Shown here: piece by piece, positions 55,760-64,000 of the stretch
How the letters are laid out: each line of letters begins with the position of its first letter
Numbering within the stretch: the stretch's first letter is position 1
Assembly: GCF_026240905.1 (NCBI RefSeq)
Contig: NZ_JAPEVI010000003.1
Location: 806,001-870,000 of the forward strand
DNA length: 64,000 bases
Direction: 5' to 3'
DNA from: Roseibium salinum
GTDB lineage: Bacteria; Pseudomonadota; Alphaproteobacteria; Rhizobiales; Stappiaceae
Position numbers and translations under genes: made by a program
Notes under the pieces: generated by a model
Databases searched by the model: none
What the model was told of the DNA's origin: nothing
What the model saw: the letters and a program-made list of their open reading frames with translations, nothing else

Positions 55760-56656
55760 GTGGTTGAAACCCAGAAGACCGAAATCCGGCCCAAGCGCAG
55801 GGTCGTGACGACGGCACCCCTAATGGTCCTGACCGACGGTAGTCTGATGTTTTTCTATCTCGCCAAGCTTGGCTACTTTTTCATCCAGCCTTCCAACTTT
55901 CTGATTGCGATGGTGCTTTTCGGGCTGATGGTCAGCGCACGCGCCAAGTGGCGCGGCAGAGGCTGTCTGATGGCCTGGACAGGCATCGCGGGCCTGGCAT
56001 TCTGCGGATTCTCACCGGCGGCAAACTGGCTGATTCTCCCGCTGGAGGAGCGGTTTCCGCGGCCCGCCGAATTGAGCGGCTATGACGGGATCATCGTCCT
56101 GGGCGGTGCCGTCGACACGATCGTCACCGGCGGGCGGGGCGACACTGCCCTGACGACGTCCGGCGAGCGCATCACGATCACCGCGCGCCTTGCCGCACAG
56201 CTGCCCGAGACAAAGGTCATTCACAGCGGCGGGCAGGGCGTGATCGTCAGTGCCCAGGCGACGGAGGCCGAAGGCGCAGCCCGGCTGTTTGAGGATTTCG
56301 GGATTTCACCCGATCGGGTGATCCTGGAGGATGTCTCGCGAAACACCTGGCAGAATGCCGTCTTGACGAAGAAGCTCGTCGACCCTCAGCCGGGACAGAC
56401 CTGGCTTCTGGTCACCTCTGCCTATCACATGCCCCGCTCCATGGGCGTTTTTGAACAGGCGGGCTGGACCGGGATAACGGCTTATCCGGTCGACTACCGC
56501 ACGCGCGGGGAGGAAGACCGGACGCTCGGCTTCAGCGGCGCCTCCAAGGGGCTTCGCCGTTTCGACGTCGCATTCAGGGAATGGGTCGGACTGGCGGCCT
56601 ACCGGCTGAGCGGGCGTAGCACCGCATTCTTTCCGGCGCCCGAAGCGGGAAACTGA
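55760..56656 (+). CDS. DUF218/YdcF-ElyC family membrane protein
   Basis: 298 aa. Two hydrophobic segments near the N-terminus (about 30-60 and 75-95) precede a DUF218 domain: GIIVLGGAVDTIVTGGRGDT, KVIHSGGQGVIVSAQATEAE, DVSRNTWQNAVLTKKLV and LVTSAYHMPRSMGVFEQAGW. ElyC and SanA of this family affect envelope integrity in enterobacteria. The start is uncertain: GTG 55760 is used, while ATG 55847 (MFFYLAKLGYFF) is a reasonable alternative. Confidence 0.85.
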   Translation: MVETQKTEIRPKRRVVTTAPLMVLTDGSLMFFYLAKLGYFFIQPSNFLIAMVLFGLMVSARAKWRGRGCLMAWTGIAGLAFCGFSPAANWLILPLEERFPRPAELSGYDGIIVLGGAVDTIVTGGRGDTALTTSGERITITARLAAQLPETKVIHSGGQGVIVSAQATEAEGAARLFEDFGISPDRVILEDVSRNTWQNAVLTKKLVDPQPGQTWLLVTSAYHMPRSMGVFEQAGWTGITAYPVDYRTRGEEDRTLGFSGASKGLRRFDVAFREWVGLAAYRLSGRSTAFFPAPEAGN

Positions 56657-56756
56657 CTTCTACCGGATGGCGTGAATTCAAACACTGCCTCTTTTACTGA
56701 GGACCGCAGTGCACCATATACTGTCGGTCTTGGAGATTTTGAAAGGACGCGGGCAA

Positions 56757-58004
56757 ATGGTCCTCGAAGCGCCGCTTGTTGCGGCAGACATCGTTCAGTG
56801 GCTCTACAGCGATGCTTCCCAACTGAAGGATACCCTGGAGATCGTCAGCGAGTTGGGCACCCGTCTGCGCGACGGCAATGTGCCGGTGGACCGCGTCACG
56901 ACGGGGATCTGGGTAGTTCATCCCAATGTGCGCGCGGAAGCCGCAATCTGGAACAGCGGCGGGACGAAGGAACTCAGGCTCTACACCGCCGAAAACAGTT
57001 CGGATGACGATTATGCCGCCAGCCCGATCAAGCGTGTCCACGACACGCTTCAGCCGGTCCGCATAGAGATCGAAAAAAATCCGGCAAAGGCCGCCGAGTT
57101 TCCGATCACGATCGAGCTCGGTGCCGAGGGCTATACCGATTACATCGCATTGCCGATGCCGTTTTCCGACGGTTCGGTGAAGGTCGCCTCGTTCGCGACC
57201 AAAGCCGCAGGCGGATTTACCAGGACCCACCTCAGTGTGTTCGATTCCCTGATCCGGCCGCTTGCGCTGGTCTGCGAGTTGAAGACGCTGCGCCGGACGG
57301 CGGAGACGGTCCTGAACACTTATGTCGGTCCGCGGGCCGGGCTGAAAGTGCTCGACGGCACCACCCGCCGCGGAGAAGGGGAGTGGATCAAGGCCGTGGT
57401 CAGCTTCGCCGATATCCGCGGGTTCACACGTCTTTCCAACACGATTCCGGCGGACAAGATCGTTCATTTCCTGAACAGGTATTTCGGCGCCATGACGGCT
57501 GCAGTGGAAGCCCACGGCGGCGAAGTGCTGAAGTTCATCGGCGATGAGGTCATGGCGATCTTTCCCTACGAAACGGAGGAAGAGGCCAGGGACGCCGCTC
57601 TTCGGGCCCTGATGGCCGCGCGCGACACCATGAAGCGGATCGAGGCGATCAACGCTTGCAACACATGCGCAATGACACCGGATCTGAGCGTCGGGATAGC
57701 GCTTCACGCCGGCGACGTGTTCTACGGCAACGTCGGCAGTGAGACCCGCCTCGACTTCACCGTCGTCGGCCCCGCGGTCAACCTGGCGGCACGGATTGCA
57801 GAACTTGCAAAGGACCTGAAGCGCCAGGTTCTGGTCTCCGATGCGCTGGCCGGTGTCATGGGATGCCGTTCCGGCCTCTACGGTCGCTACCGGGTGAAAG
57901 GTTTCGACGAGCCGGTTTCGGTCTATTCTCCCGACCTGACGGCCGGTCCCGAGATCGGATACTGCCCCGATAGCACCACCTTGCGCGCACGCGAACTGAA
58001 CTGA
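56757..58004 (+). CDS. Class III nucleotide cyclase with N-terminal sensor-like region
   Basis: 415 aa from ATG 56757; GTG 56709 would add 16 residues. The first about 190 residues form a GAF-like or helical sensor (TLEIVSELGTRLRDGNVPVD, DYIALPMPFSDGSVKVASFA). The cyclase domain (about 215-385) has AVVSFADIRGFTRLSNTIPA, EVLKFIGDEVMAIFPYETEE, SVGIALHAGDVFYGNVGSET and FTVVGPAVNLAARIAELA with both metal aspartates and the NxxxR pair. It is soluble. Second cyclase within 4 kb. Its 3' end overlaps the converging DUF599 gene by 82 bases. Confidence 0.87.
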   Translation: MVLEAPLVAADIVQWLYSDASQLKDTLEIVSELGTRLRDGNVPVDRVTTGIWVVHPNVRAEAAIWNSGGTKELRLYTAENSSDDDYAASPIKRVHDTLQPVRIEIEKNPAKAAEFPITIELGAEGYTDYIALPMPFSDGSVKVASFATKAAGGFTRTHLSVFDSLIRPLALVCELKTLRRTAETVLNTYVGPRAGLKVLDGTTRRGEGEWIKAVVSFADIRGFTRLSNTIPADKIVHFLNRYFGAMTAAVEAHGGEVLKFIGDEVMAIFPYETEEEARDAALRALMAARDTMKRIEAINACNTCAMTPDLSVGIALHAGDVFYGNVGSETRLDFTVVGPAVNLAARIAELAKDLKRQVLVSDALAGVMGCRSGLYGRYRVKGFDEPVSVYSPDLTAGPEIGYCPDSTTLRARELN

Positions 58005-58645
58005 CGGCGGACAAGCACCACGAGAACCGCCAGGGTTGTGCCGGCGAAGACATAAGGGCCGGCAAACCAGCCCAGAAAGCCGATGGCGAAGAAGAACGCG
58101 CGCTGGCCGCGGTTGAAATGGCGGCCGGCGAGCACATTGAGTTCTCCGGCCTGAAGCGCCATTTTCCGGATGTCTCCGCCCGACGACGTCTCCCATTCGG
58201 GTACGGCGCCCATGATGATGCTTGAATAGTTGAACAGCCTGTAGGCCCATCCAAACTTGAAGAAGGCATAGGCGAAGATCGTCATGAGGCCGAGCACCTT
58301 GATTTCCCAAAGAGCGCGGCTCTGGGCAACCGGGATGGAGAGATCGCCGGCCACCTGAACGATCCGCTCCGTCGCATCCAGCAACGCAAAGCAGCCGCCG
58401 ATCGCCAGCAGGGCGGTGGAGGCGAAAAAAGCGGTTCCCTGCTGAAGGCCCGACATGATGGCCGTGTCCATGATCCGCACTTCCCGCGTGCACATGGCGA
58501 CCATCCATCCGTGCCGGTACCGGTCCATGGCGCTTGACAGGGTCTTCTTGCGCAAGGGACTGACATCAATCAGCAAATTGAAGCCGAACCACGCGACAAG
58601 GAACCAGGCGGCAGCGGCCAGGTCCAATTGCGAAAGAGCGTGCAT
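57923..58645 (-). CDS. DUF599 family membrane protein
   Basis: 240 aa, four hydrophobic segments: LAAAAWFLVAWFGFNLLIDV (N-term), GTAFFASTALLAIGGCFALL, KVLGLMTIFAYAFFKFGWAY and AFFFAIGFLGWFAGPYVFAG. The block DRYRHGWMVAMCTREVRIMD after TM1 and HFNRGQRAFFF are DUF599 features. Function unknown; inner-membrane. The C-terminus overlaps the 3' end of the cyclase gene on the opposite strand. Confidence 0.9.
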   Translation of the reverse strand: MHALSQLDLAAAAWFLVAWFGFNLLIDVSPLRKKTLSSAMDRYRHGWMVAMCTREVRIMDTAIMSGLQQGTAFFASTALLAIGGCFALLDATERIVQVAGDLSIPVAQSRALWEIKVLGLMTIFAYAFFKFGWAYRLFNYSSIIMGAVPEWETSSGGDIRKMALQAGELNVLAGRHFNRGQRAFFFAIGFLGWFAGPYVFAGTTLAVLVVLVRRQFSSRARKVVLSGQYPISGPAVRSGE

Positions 58646-58909
58646 CGCGAACCTTTCAGGCGGTCAACAAAGGGGCCGAATCCGGCTGTCCAAAGTCTTA
58701 GCAGAGTTTTCCGCACGCCTGCAAAAATCACGATGCTTGCCCGTAACCCGTTGAAAAACGGCCTGGAAAGGAGGTCTGCATTTTGGGCAGAGCTGGTACG
58801 CTTTTTTTGCGCTTGCGAAACGGTAAGGGATCGTTTACCTCCTCGCCGTAATGGCGCCACAATCGAGTTCGCAGGGGCCGATGCCACATAACCAGGGTGT
58901 AGGGTTTTA

Positions 58910-59044
58910 ATGGACGAAAACGTGCAGAAATCTTGTTGGAGCGTCACTCTTTGGACTGTCGCTGCAGTGGGCATCGCATTGGCGATGGTTCTTCTGTTCA
59001 ACGACGTTGAAGGTGCACAACAAGCCGTCGCCGCTTCCAAGTAA
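58910..59044 (+). CDS. 44-aa single-pass membrane protein
   Basis: Below usual ORF cut-offs. It begins MDENVQKSCWSVTLWTVAAV and continues into a hydrophobic helix to LALAMVLLFND, ending EGAQQAVAASK. The ATG follows GGGTGTAGGG. A strong terminator begins 23 bases after the stop. A leader of about 260 bases, a clean stop and a dedicated terminator argue for a real, perhaps well-expressed, small protein. Function unknown. Confidence 0.65.
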   Translation: MDENVQKSCWSVTLWTVAAVGIALAMVLLFNDVEGAQQAVAASK

Positions 59045-59067
59045 GGTCGCAGGACGCATTTCAGAAC

Positions 59068-59100
59068 AAAGGCGCAGCGAGAGGCTGCGCCTTTTGTTTT
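59068..59100 (+). terminator. Terminator after the 44-aa gene
   Basis: Arms AAAGGCGCAGC/GCTGCGCCTTT with a 5-base loop, then TGTTTT. Bidirectional by base content; may also serve the converging gene at 59121. Confidence 0.88.
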
Positions 59101-59120
59101 TTCAGGCCCGGCCGGACACC

Positions 59121-59665
59121 TTATCTGGATGTATTGCCGGAGCTGGCCGAGACCTGTGGTCTGTTCGCCGGTCCGAACACCTGACGGAACTCCATTTGCC
59201 GGACCACGGTCTTGTCCTGCGGATGGCTGATCAGGAACCCCGTATAGGCGCCGGTGCCGAGCGGCAGCAGAACCATCTGAACGGAACCGGACCCGGGCCA
59301 GATGAGCTCCGCCCCCAGGCAGGAATCTCATCGGGGGCCTTTCCGTGATTGAGGGCCTGGATATCGCGGCTGTGGAGCAGCGGCGTGTCCTCGGCGTTCC
59401 ATTGCAGCGACGCAAGGCCGTTCTCCAGCAAGAACAGGCGGATTGTCGAACCGTCGATTTCAACGATCAGGCTGTCCGCATCCCGGCTGATCCTGGCAGC
59501 GCCCACATCCCGGTCGGTTGCAAGCGGCAGCCGGTTGCCGTCCTCCTGGACAAATCCGGCCGAATTGATCACCTGGAACTCGCCCACCGGCAACCTGTTC
59601 CCAGCCTGAAGAGGCATGGAAAGGAAGACAAGGGCAAGGAAGGTTGCAAGTGTTCTTATCGGCAT
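59121..59665 (-). pseudogene. Secreted hypothetical protein, frameshifted
   Basis: ATG 59665 (MPIRTLATFLALVFLSMPLQ) gives a signal peptide cut near AGN; an ATG 30 bases upstream is an alternative. The body is beta-rich (RDADSLIVEIDGSTIRLFLL). The primary frame runs into an arginine/serine-rich tail. The adjacent frame after G59312-59316 (five C on the plus strand) instead reads GAELIWPGSGSVQMVLLPLG and TGFLISHPQDKTVVRQMEFR to a stop at 59121, clearly the true C-terminus. One C is missing. Family unknown. Confidence 0.7.
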
Positions 59666-59775
59666 TGGCGCAGCTATTCGTTTGAACTGCGCCAATGATA
59701 AACTAAGAAAACTTTAGAAAGTCTTCGCCGCGTGCCGGAATGTCTGTGCCTTCCGCCGATCCTGATGACTTTCAG

Positions 59776-60660
59776 CTATCTTGACAGCGCGACAACCAGA
59801 TCTTCGATTGTTGAATGCTCGGGCTGCCACCCTGCCGCGCGCTGCGCATGGGTGACGTCGACGTTTTGGGACAGAGCATAGCCCGCCTTCCAGTCGGTAT
59901 CCGGGTCGGCATCCTCGGGCGCTGGCTGCGTTCTTATATCCAGCGGCAGGCCGTGCCGGGCGGAGATGTGCGAGGCCAGGTGTCCGACCGAGATGCCGGG
60001 AATGCAGCTTGCAATGAGCGACAGCCGGAAACGGGCCTGCTTGAGGACCTGCGCATAAAGAGCGGCAAGGTCACCCACCTCCACCAGGGGCCACAACGTG
60101 TCGGCAGTCGCGCGGGTTTCGAAAGTGATCCCTTCCTTGAGCGCCCTGGTCATGTCCGCGATTGGGCCGAATTGCCGGCTGCAGACCAGGGCCGGGTGGA
60201 TCACTGCCAGATTGAGGTCCGTTCCGTGGGACAGGGTGCGGATGGTTTCTGTCATGAACCGGAAGGCGGGGAGGGGCGAGAAGGAGGTCTTTTCCGTGAT
60301 GACCTTGTCGCGCGCCGCGGCAGGATAGAGCCAGATGCCGCCGGTATAGATGACCTTCAGGGGTTGCTTGCGATGCCTGGCGGCCTGTTTCAGCGCGATC
60401 ATGGACTGCCGGTCGACACGGCCCATGTCGTTGGAGAAGGTTGCTCCCATATGGACGACCGCATCGCACGATGCCGCGCGGCCGACCCAGCTTTCCGGGC
60501 TGCGAAGATCGCCCGGGTAGGCGCTGACACCCGACGCCCTGAGCTTTTCCGCTGCCACGTCGGAACGGGCCAGGCCTATGACCCTGACACCGTCGCTTTT
60601 CAGCCTTTTCACCACGGCGGCGCCGATGTCGCCGGTGCCGCCCGTTACAAACACGTCCAT
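59776..60660 (-). CDS. NAD-dependent epimerase/dehydratase-like protein
   Basis: 294 aa, atypical extended SDR. The ATG at 60660 begins MDVFVTGGTGDIGAAVVKRL with the TGGxGxxG nucleotide motif. VVHMGATFSND and VIYTGGIWLYP correspond to the active-site strands, but the usual YxxxK is not clear (the region after FRFMTETIRTL has none), so it may be a noncatalytic or NmrA-like redox sensor. The substrate-binding C-terminal part includes DADPDTDWKAGYALSQNVDV. Monocistronic, divergent from the DUF1489 gene. Confidence 0.82.
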   Translation of the reverse strand: MDVFVTGGTGDIGAAVVKRLKSDGVRVIGLARSDVAAEKLRASGVSAYPGDLRSPESWVGRAASCDAVVHMGATFSNDMGRVDRQSMIALKQAARHRKQPLKVIYTGGIWLYPAAARDKVITEKTSFSPLPAFRFMTETIRTLSHGTDLNLAVIHPALVCSRQFGPIADMTRALKEGITFETRATADTLWPLVEVGDLAALYAQVLKQARFRLSLIASCIPGISVGHLASHISARHGLPLDIRTQPAPEDADPDTDWKAGYALSQNVDVTHAQRAAGWQPEHSTIEDLVVALSR

Positions 60661-60782
60661 AGGCAGAGAGAACTCCTTTCGCTGGTGCCGTGCAAGGCCA
60701 AGCAGGCCGCCCTTGTGCAAAATCCACTGCTGCGTTGTGCGGCGAACTTGACCTCTCCGGCAGGCCTGTTAGGTGAAAGGTC

Positions 60783-61217
60783 ATGACCTTGCATCTGCTA
60801 AAGCTGTGTGTGGGCGCCGACAGCGCCGAGTCCCTGCAGGCCTGGATCGATTTTCGCGTGGAACAGGCCCGTGCCGCGGGCCTTCCCGAGCAGACGACCC
60901 ACACCACGCGCATGGTGCCGACCCGCAAGGACGAACTGCTGGACGGCGGTTCACTCTACTGGGTGATCAAGGGCAAGATTCAGGCGCGCCAGCACCTCAT
61001 CGACATCCGGCCGTTCACGGACGATGCAGGGATCAAGCGTTGCGATCTGGTTCTCGAGCCGCGATTGATCCTCACCCAGTATCAGCCGAAGCGGCCGTTC
61101 CAGGGCTGGCGGTACCTGAAAGCGGCGGATGCACCGGGTGATCTGCGGCTCTCGGGCGATTCTTCGGCAATTTCGGATGCCATGCGCCGTGACCTGACGG
61201 AGCTCTGCCTGCTTTGA
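60783..61217 (+). CDS. DUF1489 family protein
   Basis: 144 aa, an alphaproteobacterial family. It starts MTLHLLKLCVGADSAESLQA, with THTTRMVPTRKDELLDGGSL, YWVIKGKIQARQHLIDIRPF and FQGWRYLKAADAPGDL, all DUF1489 blocks. Soluble; function unknown. It lies upstream of the VWA gene with about 100 bases between and could share its transcript. Confidence 0.9.
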   Translation: MTLHLLKLCVGADSAESLQAWIDFRVEQARAAGLPEQTTHTTRMVPTRKDELLDGGSLYWVIKGKIQARQHLIDIRPFTDDAGIKRCDLVLEPRLILTQYQPKRPFQGWRYLKAADAPGDLRLSGDSSAISDAMRRDLTELCLL

Positions 61218-61318
61218 AGGGGCCCGGCCTGCTGGCGCGGGCAATGCGGTCGAACTTGCCAAACCGCGCTGCCGGACCCAATTTGAATATTGGATCAGGG
61301 CATGAAGGACCGGCTGGA

Positions 61319-62059
61319 ATGGCAAAAACCCGAAATGACGCGAAAGAGGCGCTGGTCCGCCAAGGGGCCGACGTTCCCTCGGCCGCGTCCGAGATCTCGG
61401 AATTTCTGCAAAAGGCCGGCGAAATCGAACCGCAAGCCGGAAGTGACGGACGGCTGATCTTCGCACTCGATGCGACCATGAGCCGCCAGCCCACATGGGA
61501 CCGGGCCTGTCAGATTCAGGGGGAGATGTTCCGGGAGGCCGGCAATGTGGGCGGGGTGAAAATCAAACTAGTCTATTTTCGTGGTTTTGGAGAGTGCAGG
61601 GCCTCCCGTTGGTTTGAAAGCGGGGAAGCCCTGGCCCAGGCGATGAGCCGGATTACCTGCCAGGGTGGACACACGCAGATCCGCAAGGTGCTCTCCGCAG
61701 CCCTGTCGGCGGCTCAGAAGGAAAAGATTGCGGCCCTGGTCTATGTGGGCGACTGCATGGAGGAGGACGTCGACCTGCTGTGTGACCGGGCAGGACAACT
61801 GGGATTGCTCGGCGTTCCCATGTTCCTGTTTCAGGAAGGTCGCGACAGTGTGGCCGAGCGGGCGTTCCGGGAAATGGCACGGCTGACCAACGGGGCCTAT
61901 TGCCCATTCGATTCCGGTTCAGCCCAGCAGCTTGCGGAGCTCCTGAAGGCCGTTGCCGTGTTTGCCAGCGGGGGCCGCAAGGCACTGCAGGCCCTGGAGA
62001 AGCGGGGTGGGCAGGGTGCGCGGCTGCTCTTGCAACAGCTTGGAACGAAAGGCAATTGA
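61319..62059 (+). CDS. VWA-domain protein
   Basis: 246 aa from ATG 61319, following a weak purine stretch; an in-frame ATG at 61214 adds 35 unlikely residues. The VWA fold begins LIFALDATMSRQPTWDRACQ, where DxTxS replaces the classical DxSxS of the metal site. KIKLVYFRGFGECRAS and LVYVGDCMEEDVDLLCDRAG follow. The protein has no signal peptide. It is followed 147 bases later by a membrane-bound J-domain protein, a pairing conserved in alphaproteobacteria; a shared role is plausible but unproven. Confidence 0.82.
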   Translation: MAKTRNDAKEALVRQGADVPSAASEISEFLQKAGEIEPQAGSDGRLIFALDATMSRQPTWDRACQIQGEMFREAGNVGGVKIKLVYFRGFGECRASRWFESGEALAQAMSRITCQGGHTQIRKVLSAALSAAQKEKIAALVYVGDCMEEDVDLLCDRAGQLGLLGVPMFLFQEGRDSVAERAFREMARLTNGAYCPFDSGSAQQLAELLKAVAVFASGGRKALQALEKRGGQGARLLLQQLGTKGN

Positions 62060-62206
62060 CATGGTTCGTTCCACCCGGGCTCCGTGTCTGCCGGCACGGC
62101 AGACGGCGCGGCTTGACCCCTGCGCCAAAGTGCGCTGTGTAACAGAGCTTGCCGAGAGGGCTGCATTCCGCCGTCGCTCCAAGTCACATCGCATCAGATC
62201 CGCCAC

Positions 62207-62914
62207 ATGATCTACCTGCTCATCGGACTCATCCTGCTCGTTGCTCTGCTTACCGCGGGACGGAGCTTCGTGCAGGCGAATCCGGCCAAGCTGGCACAGA
62301 ATATCCGGATCTTTGGCGGGATCTTCCTGATTGCCCTTGCGGCGCTGTTTGCTTTTGCGGGGAGGGTGGTTTTCGCCATTCCGCTATTCGGGCTCGGACT
62401 GTCGCTCCTCGGCCTGTCAGGCCTTCGAGGGCTGTCGGGCGGCTACAATCCGAAAAAGGCTACCGGGCAGAGATCTCGCGTGCGTACGGCGATGGTCGAA
62501 ATGGAGCTGGATCATGATACCGGCGTCATGACCGGTACCATACTGGCGGGCGGCTATCAGGGCTGCAGCCTGGATGACCTGAGTGACGAGGAGCTGCACA
62601 CGTTCTGGCGCGAAACGGCACAGGACCCTCAAAGTCAGAAACTAGTCGAAGCTTATCTCGACCGCCGGCTTGCCGCCTGGCGAGAACACTTCGAGGCGGA
62701 TGGAGCAGAGGGGCAGGGAAGCGCGGCGAGCTCGGGCCCCATGACAAATGAGGAGGCCTACCAGATCCTGGGGCTTTCTCCCGATGCCGGGGACGCGGAA
62801 ATTCGCGCCGCCCACCGCCGGCTTATGATGCGGGTTCATCCCGACCAGGGAGGATCCGGTTTCCTCGCGGCGAAAATCAACGAGGCTAAAGACACGCTTC
62901 TCAGAAGACATTGA
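62207..62914 (+). CDS. Membrane-anchored J-domain protein
   Basis: 235 aa. An N-terminal helix ([20 protein letters not shown]) and a second segment ([20 protein letters not shown] and following) anchor it; the middle part is cytosolic and acidic. The C-terminal J domain (about 180-235) has [20 protein letters not shown] and the HPD loop [12 protein letters not shown], so it can stimulate an Hsp70. The layout resembles TIM14/Pam18-type co-chaperones. The 147 bases before it contain no gene. Confidence 0.88.
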   Translation: MIYLLIGLILLVALLTAGRSFVQANPAKLAQNIRIFGGIFLIALAALFAFAGRVVFAIPLFGLGLSLLGLSGLRGLSGGYNPKKATGQRSRVRTAMVEMELDHDTGVMTGTILAGGYQGCSLDDLSDEELHTFWRETAQDPQSQKLVEAYLDRRLAAWREHFEADGAEGQGSAASSGPMTNEEAYQILGLSPDAGDAEIRAAHRRLMMRVHPDQGGSGFLAAKINEAKDTLLRRH

Positions 62915-62930
62915 CGGCATCCGTACGCGG

Positions 62931-64000
62931 TTACTGATAGATGGCGAAGCAGGCGTATTTGGCCTTTTTCAGGGTTTTGCATGCGTTCCACGCTGCCGTC
63001 TTGGTTTCAAAGCCGACGAAGCGGGCACGGTAGAGGGTCTGTCCGTCGGTTTCGACGGGTTCTGTGTAGGGCGAGCGGCCGCGCAGGGCTGCGCCGGTTT
63101 TGGCCTTGGCGTTTTTCAGCATCGTGATCGCCTGGCCTTCCGATTCCGTTGCCGCAATCTGCACCTGCCAGCCCGGTTCGATGTCGCGGGTGTCGCTGGT
63201 GGCGACCGTGACGGTATCCCCGTCCGTGTCGTCTGCAGCGTCGCCCTGCGCAACCACGGCGCTGACTGTCTCGACCGGCGTCGCGTCGACGGGAACGGTT
63301 TCCACGCTGCGCGATCCGGCAGGCTCCGCTGCGGCGGATGCAACCTGGGTGGCGCCGCCGCCAGCGGTTTGTTCACGGGCTGCCTCCAGCAATGCGGTCC
63401 TGGAGATCGAATTGGTCGTGAAGGAGTCGTCAGGGTTTTCCGGCGGGATCGGCGGCAGCGTCGTGGCGACGGCAAATGTGCTGTCGAAGCGTTGCTTCAC
63501 AATCTTCGGCGGAATGGGAACGGAGTCGAAGCCGGGAACCGGTTCGGGAGACGGCATGGGAACCGCCTCGGCTTTCGCAGGCGCGGTAAAGGCCAGAACC
63601 ATCGGTGCACCAGCCGCCGGTTCGCTGCCCGGTTTTGCCGCCGGCAAGGGCGGGTTCTCGAGCTTGGCGGCGACAAAACGGGGCTCGACATTGCGCAGGG
63701 CGATTGCCGGTGCCGTTTTCGGTCCCGGGCTGGCCTTGGGAAGGTACTCGCCGATGAGTTTGGTCATCCAGGCATTGCGGGATGCGCCGGTTCTTCCGCC
63801 CATCACCACGGCCACGATGTAGCGGCCGTCACGCTTGACCGACGTCACCAGGTTGTAGCCCGAAGCGTTGATGTAACCGGTCTTGATGCCGTCAACGCCT
63901 TCCACCCGGCCCAGCAGCCTGTTGTGGTTGCCGTACCTGCGGCCCTTGTAGGTGTAGGAACGGGTTTTGAAATAGCCGTAATGCTGCGGAAAACGCTCCT
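62931..64000 (-). CDS. D-alanyl-D-alanine carboxypeptidase with C-terminal SPOR domain, 5'-truncated by window edge
   Basis: The frame is open to the right window edge, so the N-terminus with SxxK and SxN motifs lies outside. The visible part reads YFKTRSYTYKGRRYGNHNRL LGRVEGVDGIKTGYINASGY, including the KTG box of S11/DacF-type low-molecular-weight penicillin-binding proteins. A long Pro/Ala-rich periplasmic linker follows (about 200 residues). The last about 75 residues form a SPOR domain (GWQVQIAATESEGQAITMLK to TLKKAKYACFAIYQ), which binds denuded septal peptidoglycan. It probably trims stem peptides during division. Confidence 0.88.
   Translation of the reverse strand, partial: ERFPQHYGYFKTRSYTYKGRRYGNHNRLLGRVEGVDGIKTGYINASGYNLVTSVKRDGRYIVAVVMGGRTGASRNAWMTKLIGEYLPKASPGPKTAPAIALRNVEPRFVAAKLENPPLPAAKPGSEPAAGAPMVLAFTAPAKAEAVPMPSPEPVPGFDSVPIPPKIVKQRFDSTFAVATTLPPIPPENPDDSFTTNSISRTALLEAAREQTAGGGATQVASAAAEPAGSRSVETVPVDATPVETVSAVVAQGDAADDTDGDTVTVATSDTRDIEPGWQVQIAATESEGQAITMLKNAKAKTGAALRGRSPYTEPVETDGQTLYRARFVGFETKTAAWNACKTLKKAKYACFAIYQ

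Noticed and set aside
56694..58508. 604-codon minus-strand frame overlapping the cyclase and DUF599 genes
   Set aside because: Longest shadow in the window but overlaps two genes with clear domains in other frames; no family resemblance.

Overview
The window is high-GC, gene-dense chromosomal DNA from an alphaproteobacterium. The order rpsE-rpmD-rplO-secY-adk-rpsM-rpsK-rpoA-rplQ followed by a Deg protease, rarA, crcB, an RluA-type pseudouridine synthase, a HAD phosphatase and ATP12 is typical of Hyphomicrobiales. The sulfolipid genes, RibN, OhrR/Ohr, an Anbu cluster and a short FliN fit a marine Stappiaceae-like member (Roseibium/Labrenzia/Stappia). That placement is inference; no rRNA is present.

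Layout. 1-5,900: end of the spc and alpha ribosomal operons, closed by a strong terminator. 6,040-9,810: a chemotaxis receptor whose terminator hairpin holds IS1182-type copy 1. 9,897-20,510: Deg protease, rarA (frameshifted), patatin-like protein, fluoride channel, pseudouridine synthase, a tlde1-domain protein, HAD phosphatase and ATP12. 20,570-20,990: a frameshifted GIY-YIG gene bracketed by an inverted 33-bp palindromic repeat. 21,019-25,037: a complete Anbu proteasome-homologue cluster. 26,449-30,721: propionyl-CoA carboxylase, with pccA carrying two frameshifts. 30,800-34,500: HAD phosphatase, diguanylate cyclase, FMN riboswitch with a RibN-type flavin transporter, acylphosphatase. 34,660-37,614: sqdB-sqdD-sqdC for sulfoquinovosyl lipid. 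37,624-38,902: lipB, fliN, tRNA-Leu(GAG). 38,929-40,500: IS copy 2 inside the tRNA terminator. 40,600-46,700: secreted hypotheticals, MgtE, divergent ohrR/ohr, VOC and GH25 proteins. 46,790-50,360: a LiuR-like regulator with thioesterase and isovaleryl-CoA dehydrogenase, a cupin and a ureohydrolase. 50,700-58,650: small stress-type proteins, two class III nucleotide cyclases, a ClpP-like protease, a globin-like protein lacking the proximal His, and a DUF218 protein. 58,900-64,000: a small membrane protein, a frameshifted secreted protein, an epimerase, DUF1489, a VWA/DnaJ pair, and the 3' part of a D,D-carboxypeptidase with a SPOR domain.

The most distinctive structure is the pair of identical 1,528-bp insertion sequences. 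Each sits exactly inside a Rho-independent terminator whose entire hairpin (22 bp and 20 bp) has become the target duplication. Each also carries its own terminator hairpin just inside either end. This suggests a transposase that targets terminator palindromes and an element that repairs and insulates the termination it disrupts. A second notable pattern is six single frameshifts in five conserved genes (rarA, pccA twice, GIY-YIG, GNAT, a secreted protein), which are either sequencing indels or real decay.
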